A stretch of DNA of 64,000 nt from Edaphobacter sp. (GTDB lineage: Bacteria; Acidobacteriota; Terriglobia; Terriglobales; Acidobacteriaceae), in NCBI GenBank assembly GCA_025462645.1, contig JAOAPB010000056.1, forward strand, positions 1 through 64,000, in the 5' to 3' direction. The position numbers and the translations under genes are program-made. This document shows, piece after piece, positions 49,687 to 57,277 of the stretch (position 1 is its first letter; each line of letters starts with the position of its first letter). The notes under the pieces are model-generated. The model did no database searches and had not been told where the DNA came from. It saw only the letters and a list, made by a program, of their open reading frames with translations.

Positions 49687-51050
49687 CTAAGTCCAGCCAA
49701 GTCGAGGTTATGGATGCAATGTTGGCCTCGCCGCTACTTGATCCCAGATTGTTCAATCACTACCTCGGTGGACTACAGCAGCTTTTCTCACCGGCGAAGC
49801 CGGGCGCAGACGATACACGCTTTGCGGCATTTGTGGCGGCTTTAGACGGTCAGCCTAGCCGAGAATTGAGAAGAATCTACACTCTGCAGGATCTAAGGCA
49901 GACGGGGACGTACTTCACAGGCTCAGAATTGACCGCACGAGTTCTTGCCTCGGTATCCATCGAGATTCCTCTATTCGAGCGAATCGTTGACCCGAGTTGT
50001 GGTGCAGGCGATTTGCTCGTGGGCGCTGCTCGCCACCTGCCGCTCAGATCTTCCCTCATCGCTACTCTGAAACTATGGGGTCGATATCTCGTGGGGTTTG
50101 ACATCAGCTCTTCCTTCGTTGCGACCACTAGAGTTCGTTTGGCACTCCTCGCAATGCAGCGGCTAAATGTCGGAAGTGGTCCCGAGGTACTTTCGGAGCT
50201 TGAAATGCTCTTTCCGAACATACGCGTCCAGTCGGGCCTTGATGACTGGGGAGTTCCAGTGGGTAGATCTCTAATTCTCTCGAATCCACCGTTTTCTCAT
50301 ACGGAATCTCCCGCAAAATGTGTGTGGGCAAAAGGTCGTGTTTCACACGCGGCTGTATTCGTAATGAAGTGCCTAGACCAAGCGGGGCCGGAAGCCCGCC
50401 TGATAGCTATTCTTCCTGATGTACTCCGCACAGGTAGCCGTTATGAACGTTGGCGTAAGCAAGTCGAGAAGTCATCAAAAATCACATCAGTTGAAATCCT
50501 CGGGCGATTTGATAAGCAAACCGACATTGACGTGTTTTTTCTCGATGCCACAAAATCGCTAGAAGCAGGACAAGTAAGCACCTGGAGCCTACCAAAGCGG
50601 GCGGCAAACTCTATCGGAGATTTCTTCGAGATTAGGGTTGGGCCTGTCGTCGGGTTTCGTCTTATTGGAAAAGGCCCTTGGCATCCCTTCGTACACTCGT
50701 CAGAGCTGCCAGTTGGCAAAAAAGTTTCTACTTTTGGAAGCAGTATCCGTTTTCAAGGAAAGACCTACGAACCACCCTTTGTCGCTGTTCGTAGAACCTC
50801 CAAAGCCGAGTACAAAACTAGGTGTCTCGCGACACTTGTGACGGGTCAGATTCCCCTCGCAGTCGATGATCACTTGCTCATTGCACTTCCTAAGGATGGA
50901 ACAGTCTCAACATGCGCAGAGTTGCTCCGGGTTCTTGATGATGTGCGGACGACCGAATGGATGAACGCAAGGATAAGGTGCCGTCACATCACGGTCTCTG
51001 CGCTTCGCGATATCCCCTGGATCGGTGGTGAGCAAGATGAGCAAAGCTAA
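49683..51050 (+). CDS. N6-adenine-type DNA methyltransferase
   Basis: 455 aa; TGTYFTGSELTARVL, motif I DPSCGAGDLLVGAA, motif IV NPPF; ATGA overlap with HTH gene. Confidence 0.85.
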   Translation: MTKSSQVEVMDAMLASPLLDPRLFNHYLGGLQQLFSPAKPGADDTRFAAFVAALDGQPSRELRRIYTLQDLRQTGTYFTGSELTARVLASVSIEIPLFERIVDPSCGAGDLLVGAARHLPLRSSLIATLKLWGRYLVGFDISSSFVATTRVRLALLAMQRLNVGSGPEVLSELEMLFPNIRVQSGLDDWGVPVGRSLILSNPPFSHTESPAKCVWAKGRVSHAAVFVMKCLDQAGPEARLIAILPDVLRTGSRYERWRKQVEKSSKITSVEILGRFDKQTDIDVFFLDATKSLEAGQVSTWSLPKRAANSIGDFFEIRVGPVVGFRLIGKGPWHPFVHSSELPVGKKVSTFGSSIRFQGKTYEPPFVAVRRTSKAEYKTRCLATLVTGQIPLAVDDHLLIALPKDGTVSTCAELLRVLDDVRTTEWMNARIRCRHITVSALRDIPWIGGEQDEQS

Positions 51051-53103
51051 TTTTCGCTTCTCCACCGATATCCTCCGTAGGCTTGGCGAAGAACTAAATC
51101 CCAGCCTCGAACACGGAATACTGGAGCTCGCGAAAAATGCCTACGATGCGGATGCTACGGAGTTTGTTGTCACTTTAAATGGGAGCGACAAAATCGGCGG
51201 TACATTGAGTGTTACCGACAACGGTACGGGCATGACAGCCGACGCTATCCGAAACGGATGGCTTGTTATTGGACAGTCGCAAAAAGCCAAAATCAAGAAA
51301 ACGAAGGGGGGACGGATTCCGGCCGGTTATAAGGGGCTGGGCCGCCTCGCCGCGCTACGACTTGGCCAGAAGGTGAGCGTTGTCACAACGCCTCGGTCAA
51401 CACGTGGGACGCGCTACTCCCTCGCTGTTGATTGGGACGCATTCGATCACGCAAATCTTGTGGAAGATGTCCAGCTCGATATAAAGACCCTGTCCCCAGA
51501 GCTGAAACCAACCTTCGGTACAGTGATTCAGGTCGAGAACCTGCGCTCTTCTGTATCGCGAGCTGAATTGAGAAGATTGGCGCGTGAACTGATTTTGCTC
51601 GCCGATCCTTTTGAAGACCTCCCCAATTCGTTCAAGCCCATCTTGGTTGCGCCCGACTATGAAGAAATCGCTAAGCTAATCAGATCTCGCTACCTTGTCG
51701 ATGCCGATTATCATTTGGACGCCAAACTTGACTCCAAAGGTCATGCATCAGCGACGGTCCGTGATTGGAAAGGTAAGGTTCTCTTCAAAGCGACACACAC
51801 TCAAATCGCAGCTGAAAGACTAGGTAAACCATACCGCTGCCCCGCAGCGCAATTTGATTTTTGGAGCTTCATCCTGCGTAAGGAGTCTTTTCTCGAACGC
51901 ACCGCGAAACTTCAGGATGTGAGGACTTGGCTCGAAACTGTTGGCGGCGTACATTTCTACCAAAACCAGCTGCGTGTCAGCCCGTATGGCAACCCTGGAA
52001 ACGATTGGCTCGACATCAATCTCCGACGTTCGCAGAGTCCAGAAGAAAGACCGTCGACCAACAATTCAATCGGCCGAGTGGTGGTTCACGACGAAAACTT
52101 TCAGCTTGTTCAAAAGACTGATCGTTCCGGATTTATTGAAACCGGTCCGTTTCAAGAGCTCCGCGACTTCGCCAACGACGCGCTCGAATGGATGGCACGC
52201 GAGCGTATCAATGTGGCAAATAAGAGAAGGCAGAAGGAACGCGCTGCAGCGCCGCAGCAGGCAACACGCGTCAAAGAGCGGCTTGAACAGGCAATTAGTT
52301 CAACACCTCGGGGTTCTCAGAAAGCCATTCGACAGGCTCTGACTGCGTATGAAGCCCAAAATGAGCGAGTGGTTGACACCCTGCGAAAGGAAGTGCAACT
52401 TTATCGCACACTTAGCACTGCGGGCATCACCGCAGCTACTTTTGCGCATGAGTCGAGCGGTAATCCACTGAAAATTATCCATCAGGCCATTAATACCATT
52501 GAACGGCGAGGGCAGCAGCACCTTACATCCAAATACGAATCTTTGCTTGGCAAGCCAGTCTCAATGATTGTTCGATCGATTGGAACACTCGGAGTTCTGT
52601 CGCAGGCAACGCTCAGTCTTATTGACCACGATAAAAGGCGCGCCACCCGTGTGGATTTTAACCGAACCGTTAAGCAGACGGTTGAAACATTTTCTCCGTT
52701 CCTTGCCGGCAGGGACATCCTAGTCGATCTTGAGTTGTCGGGTGGAACTCCCTTGGTAAGGGGATCCGAGGCTGCGATTGAATCCCTTGTTGCCAATCTC
52801 CTCAACAACAGCGTTTCGGCCTTTGAATCGGCAGGTACGAGCAAGCGGCAATTACGGATAGAAACCATCACCTATGCGGACGACATTATGTTTACAGTTT
52901 CGGATAACGGCCCCGGGATCACTGGAATATCAGAGAAAGACATCTGGTCGCCCGGCATAACCACTCGCCCGCATGGAACGGGTCTTGGCCTCACCATCGT
53001 ACGAGATACTGTCACTGACCTCGGTGGCAGCGTTGCTGCTAAAAAGAAAGGCGAATTAGGCGGAGCTTCGATAATCATCCGGCTTCCACTGACTTCGAGG
53101 TAG
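51025..53103 (+). CDS. tandem GHKL ATPase: N-terminal MORC/Hsp90-like ATPase plus C-terminal histidine-kinase-like module
   Basis: N-GHKL: ELAKNAYDADAT / DNGTGM / YKGLGRLAALRLG. C-module: H-box-like TFAHESSGNPLKII, NLLNNSVSAFE, DNGPGI, GTGLGLTIV. Alternative start at 51037. Confidence 0.85.
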   Translation: MVSKMSKANFRFSTDILRRLGEELNPSLEHGILELAKNAYDADATEFVVTLNGSDKIGGTLSVTDNGTGMTADAIRNGWLVIGQSQKAKIKKTKGGRIPAGYKGLGRLAALRLGQKVSVVTTPRSTRGTRYSLAVDWDAFDHANLVEDVQLDIKTLSPELKPTFGTVIQVENLRSSVSRAELRRLARELILLADPFEDLPNSFKPILVAPDYEEIAKLIRSRYLVDADYHLDAKLDSKGHASATVRDWKGKVLFKATHTQIAAERLGKPYRCPAAQFDFWSFILRKESFLERTAKLQDVRTWLETVGGVHFYQNQLRVSPYGNPGNDWLDINLRRSQSPEERPSTNNSIGRVVVHDENFQLVQKTDRSGFIETGPFQELRDFANDALEWMARERINVANKRRQKERAAAPQQATRVKERLEQAISSTPRGSQKAIRQALTAYEAQNERVVDTLRKEVQLYRTLSTAGITAATFAHESSGNPLKIIHQAINTIERRGQQHLTSKYESLLGKPVSMIVRSIGTLGVLSQATLSLIDHDKRRATRVDFNRTVKQTVETFSPFLAGRDILVDLELSGGTPLVRGSEAAIESLVANLLNNSVSAFESAGTSKRQLRIETITYADDIMFTVSDNGPGITGISEKDIWSPGITTRPHGTGLGLTIVRDTVTDLGGSVAAKKKGELGGASIIIRLPLTSR

Positions 53104-53107
53104 ATTC

Positions 53108-53773
53108 ATGAGTGTTCAACTCGCAGACCGAACTATCAACCGCATCGCAATTATCGACGATCAAGCCGATGTGCGGGCGAGTTACGAATTCAATGTAGAG
53201 GACCTGGGACTTGAGTCAGTGCCCGAGACCGGGCCGTTAGATTCTCTTGTAAATATGGTGGCGGGAATGGCTGCAAAATCTGACGCTGCTATTTGCGACT
53301 ACAACCTTAAAGTGCGAGACTACTCCGCTTTCAATGGAGCAGAGCTGGTGGCAGCTCTCTACAAAACCTTATTCCCTGCGCTCCTCTGCACCAAATGGCA
53401 CACAGCAAGCATCGACGAAATGCGACCGTATCGTCGATACATTCCAACGCTTATCGATCCTAGCGACTTGGATCCTTCCACGATTAGCTCTGGACTAGAG
53501 GTCTGCATTCGGGAGTTCTCTGGAGAATTCCTTCCCATTCGCAAACCGTGGCGAGCATTGATCCGGGTCGAGGACGTTAGAGGCACACAAGGGGTCCCAT
53601 TCGTCTACGTAATCATTCCTTCTTGGAACACACAGGAAGTTGTTCGTCTTCCGAATGATGTGTTCCCGCCGGCGTTGATCCCTTCGCTTAAGCCCGGTGC
53701 TCGAATTCACGCGCGGGTCAATCTGGGGGCTGAAAATCACGAGCAATTATTTTTTGAGGAGTGGGAAGTATGA
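53108..53773 (+). CDS. response-regulator receiver-like protein with unknown C-terminal domain
   Basis: 221 aa; RIAIIDDQADVRASYEFNVEDLG acidic pocket, AAICDYNL phospho-Asp site, ALLCTKW. Confidence 0.75.
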   Translation: MSVQLADRTINRIAIIDDQADVRASYEFNVEDLGLESVPETGPLDSLVNMVAGMAAKSDAAICDYNLKVRDYSAFNGAELVAALYKTLFPALLCTKWHTASIDEMRPYRRYIPTLIDPSDLDPSTISSGLEVCIREFSGEFLPIRKPWRALIRVEDVRGTQGVPFVYVIIPSWNTQEVVRLPNDVFPPALIPSLKPGARIHARVNLGAENHEQLFFEEWEV

Positions 53774-54759
53774 GTACTCCTCTATCCGATCCGATTCTGA
53801 CGATTCTCGACGTAGGACATGGTAATTGCGCCATTCTCGAACACGGTCAACGTACAGTCGTCTTTGACTGCGGACCGAAAACGGGATTGCTCGAATATCT
53901 CACTTCCCGAGGGGTGCAAGTACTTGATCTCGTCCTTATCTCCCATGCAGACGAAGACCATATCGCAGGACTCATCGCAGTATTGGCCTCAGGCCTGTTC
54001 GAAGTGAAATGTGTTCGGCTGAATACGGATTCGCTGAAGGGTTCGGCAATCTGGGATGATCTTGCGGAAGAATTGAGTTTTCGGCAGCGAAATGGAGTCT
54101 TGGATTTCCGTCCCTCTCTAACCGATGCTGACAATGGAGCGTTCGATGCAGCTGGCATCAAAATCGAAATTCTCGGGCCGACTACATACCTTGCTACAAA
54201 GGGGCCGGGTAGTCAAGATTTCTACAATAGGAAGATCACCACGAACTCGATCAGTGCTGTGATTCGGCTCCATTTCAATGGAGTTCCAACCGTTCTCTTG
54301 GCGGGAGATATGGATAAGATCGCCCTGGACGAAGTAGAACGCGCGGGACGAGTGATGAATGCAATGAGCCTTATTTTTCCCCATCACGGAGGGCGTGCCG
54401 GTGGCAACATGACGTCGTTCTCTCAACAGCTTTTCGAACTCGTAACGCCGTCACAGGTATTCTTTTCGATAGGGAGAGGGCTTCATGGCACTCCACTACC
54501 TCAAGTGATTGCGCAGGCAAGAGCCCGGCAAGGTCTTTATGTCGCCTGTACGCAGCTATCGAAGCGCTGTGCTGCCGCCGATCTTAATGGCATTTCCCAG
54601 CACATTGGATCCGCATTCGCGACCGGACGAAACAGCAATTCCTGCTGCGCTGGGTCCGTCGTGATTGCACTGGCAAACGGCACCGTCACCGAACCGCAGC
54701 AGCAGGCACATCAGGACTTCATTACAGTCAACGCCCTCACAGCGCTGTGCCGAAACTAA
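53770..54759 (+). CDS. ComEC/Rec2-like metallo-beta-lactamase-fold hydrolase
   Basis: ILTILDVGHGNCAILEHGQRTVVFDCG, LISHADEDHIAGL, VLLAGDMD, FPHHGGRAGGN; ATGA overlap with upstream gene. Confidence 0.85.
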   Translation: MSTPLSDPILTILDVGHGNCAILEHGQRTVVFDCGPKTGLLEYLTSRGVQVLDLVLISHADEDHIAGLIAVLASGLFEVKCVRLNTDSLKGSAIWDDLAEELSFRQRNGVLDFRPSLTDADNGAFDAAGIKIEILGPTTYLATKGPGSQDFYNRKITTNSISAVIRLHFNGVPTVLLAGDMDKIALDEVERAGRVMNAMSLIFPHHGGRAGGNMTSFSQQLFELVTPSQVFFSIGRGLHGTPLPQVIAQARARQGLYVACTQLSKRCAAADLNGISQHIGSAFATGRNSNSCCAGSVVIALANGTVTEPQQQAHQDFITVNALTALCRN

Positions 54760-54762
54760 GCT

Positions 54763-55575
54763 ATGAGGACTACTCCTTTTTCGCGTCCCACAATTGTCGC
54801 CGCCGCAGAAGCGCTTGAAAGCTGCACACAAGGAGCTTTCGATCAAATCATATTACGGCTCACACTCGAACTAATCGTGCCCCTCGGGCCGCAACTCAGC
54901 GTTGCAAAAAAGTGCAGTAGCGTGGCGCGCGCAGTTCTTGCTCAACCAGCTTCGACGATTCAAACCCTCGACGGCCCGCAGACCCTCTCCGAATCTCTCA
55001 TACGGGAGGCTGTCGCAAAATGCTCGATGACAATGGAAAACCCCTTGGAAGCTCGACTTCGTAGGGGTCTAGGATTGGATGGCTTTGTCCCAGTCTGGGA
55101 TGAAAGAGACCGCAGACTGACTATTCGAGCGGCGCTTCCGGAATTGGTCGGCTTTATTGGGGTTGATGATGAGTTACATGAGCTTCTTCGGTCGTTCACA
55201 TTTATGATTCCCGAGGGACACCTCACGCAGGCGGTTGATGCTCACGCACGAGGCGATTGGGCAGCGGCTAACAGCCAAATCCGCACTTTTCTAGAAAGTC
55301 TGTTGGACGAGATTGCGATACGCTGGAATCTTGATCCAGCCGGAAGTCTGACCTCAGAAAACCGTCGTTCTGCCTTGGCAAACATTGGCTTTCTGTCACA
55401 CGCTAGAAACGAATGGTCCTCGGATGGAAAGAATTACATTAATGGACTGTTCAAAATGCTTCATACAGAAGGTTCGCATCCGGGGCTCTCTGACGAGGAT
55501 CATTGCACCTTCAGATTGCAAGTTGTTCTTATAACCTCGAGAATGATTCTTCGAAGATTCAAATTGCGACAATGA
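54763..55575 (+). CDS. Abi-like/all-helical C-terminal domain protein, candidate effector or accessory
   Basis: 270 aa; RTFLESLLDEIAIRWN...NYINGLFKMLHTEGSHPGLSDEDHCTFRLQVVLITSRMILRRF; 4 nt after previous stop. Confidence 0.6.
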   Translation: MRTTPFSRPTIVAAAEALESCTQGAFDQIILRLTLELIVPLGPQLSVAKKCSSVARAVLAQPASTIQTLDGPQTLSESLIREAVAKCSMTMENPLEARLRRGLGLDGFVPVWDERDRRLTIRAALPELVGFIGVDDELHELLRSFTFMIPEGHLTQAVDAHARGDWAAANSQIRTFLESLLDEIAIRWNLDPAGSLTSENRRSALANIGFLSHARNEWSSDGKNYINGLFKMLHTEGSHPGLSDEDHCTFRLQVVLITSRMILRRFKLRQ

Positions 55576-55594
55576 TTAAGTAGATACACCATCT

Positions 55595-56722
55595 TCAACT
55601 TTCGTACTTTTCTCTCATAGTGTGACGAACTATACTTCGCTTGAGGAAATAGGCGTTTTTGGCTTTCGCTTGTGCGACTGCGATTGGATCAAGCAAGCTC
55701 TTCTCGTTCTTATCTAAAATCGCTCCAAGGCATCTAATGACCTCTACTTGAACGGCCTTCTCTGGAATAGTAGCTGCACAGGTCATAACAATACTCCTGC
55801 TACCGTTAGAAGCCCTCTGCATCGAACCATCGGAGCCCACATTCAAAGTCAGCTCTCTAGGAAGAAATCCTTCTTCACGAAGAATCAGACAATTAACAAA
55901 TACCGACGCCGTGTATTGCTCCACGAATCGAACAACGTCCAACAACTCTCCGGTAGGCGAACGAGTATAGGGATTCGGAAATTCCGTCTGCCTCAACACA
56001 CAAGACTCGACCAGACTTCGAGGATTAGTTCGATCCAGACTGTACATCAGGAATTCGTAGCTGCCAATCAACACAAACGGTTCTGAAGCGTCGAGTGCGG
56101 CGCCAAGTCGATCATATTGGTCAGCAGCAATGAGCTGGATATCAGGTGGTAATGAGTCCTTAAACTCAGATCGAAGGATGAGGCCGCATAGCCTTCTTTC
56201 CCACACTATCGTCCCCATCATGGAGTCACGTCGAACAAGAACGGTTTCATAACCAAGGCGTTGTTGAACGAAAGCGTAGTTGGAGGCCAGTGCCTGGGCA
56301 TACCGTTCTGCCTCAACAATTGACTCCTTCCCGGAAATTTCTACGCCGATCTCCGCGAAAAACTCCGCGAAAGAGAGTAACTCCTCTTTTGCCCCCTGCT
56401 TTGTCAAATATATCTTCTCTTGTTTGAGCGTTTGCTGAAGCGATTGCTTCAGCTTGCCGAAAAAGACCGATGAATCAGACTTGGTATCGGGAACCGCATC
56501 GATTAGGACTTGGTAATTTTGATCGATGAACGTCTGATCAGCACCTTTCCAGTAACCCAAGGTGTTCGTGATACTGAATCCGGGATAGCTTAAGAGGATT
56601 TGCTGCAAAACTTCATCGACGGTAGCTTTCGCAAAGGCATTTCCATCGTTGTCCTTAAGTGGAAGCATCACCGACCAGCTCTCGACTCTTTTTAGCACTC
56701 CTGCTTCGGTTACCGTGTACAT
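55595..56722 (-). CDS. hypothetical protein of unknown family
   Basis: 375 aa ORF, no recognised motif, convergent with the putative defence operon. Confidence 0.65.
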   Translation of the reverse strand: MYTVTEAGVLKRVESWSVMLPLKDNDGNAFAKATVDEVLQQILLSYPGFSITNTLGYWKGADQTFIDQNYQVLIDAVPDTKSDSSVFFGKLKQSLQQTLKQEKIYLTKQGAKEELLSFAEFFAEIGVEISGKESIVEAERYAQALASNYAFVQQRLGYETVLVRRDSMMGTIVWERRLCGLILRSEFKDSLPPDIQLIAADQYDRLGAALDASEPFVLIGSYEFLMYSLDRTNPRSLVESCVLRQTEFPNPYTRSPTGELLDVVRFVEQYTASVFVNCLILREEGFLPRELTLNVGSDGSMQRASNGSRSIVMTCAATIPEKAVQVEVIRCLGAILDKNEKSLLDPIAVAQAKAKNAYFLKRSIVRHTMREKYES

Positions 56723-57277
56723 GCCTATCCCTCAACTGTTAAGTTTACTGGCATTAGGTAGGCCATAGGGTGTTTCCCGACCGTTAACCCAGTCCCTGCA
56801 TGGTTCTCGACCAGCCGTTCCTCTGTATTTCTTCTGTCGCAGCGGCGTTTGGGCGGAGTCCTCTAAAAGAAGCTCAACAGGGAACCTTCCAACTTCGGCA
56901 TTTCAGCCACCGTCGTGATTGCTCCATCTGGATCCCATCGGGGAAAAGATTGAAATTCATGCTGTGTAGGGAGGAGTACCTCCTCGCCTGTCTCCAGCCG
57001 CTGCGCGTCTTCCGCCACCCTCTTCCGCCACCCTCTTCAGCGGCCTGTTCCTGCTGCAACGCGACACTAAGAGTCATGTGCGCTGACCCGCACGGATAAG
57101 GAAACCAAACCTCGCTAGGGGTGAGTGCCCTCATAGCTCATCTCAAGGACTTCCCCAATATTTGGTATTTGCATCGCGCAGACCAGCCCTAGGCAGTCTT
57201 CGCTCCAGTGCCGAACATCACACTGAGGCTAGAGACCGCATGGCTCCAATGTCACCGCCCGTGCAAGGCGGTAAACA

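Noticed and set aside
57010-57035. 13-bp tandem duplication TTCCGCCACCCTC x2
   Set aside because: Only two units; no evidence of function.
56723-57277. Possible right end (attR) of the ICE
   Set aside because: Read for a copy of the tRNA-Asn 3' end (TTCGAGTCCTACCTCAGGAGCCA); none seen.
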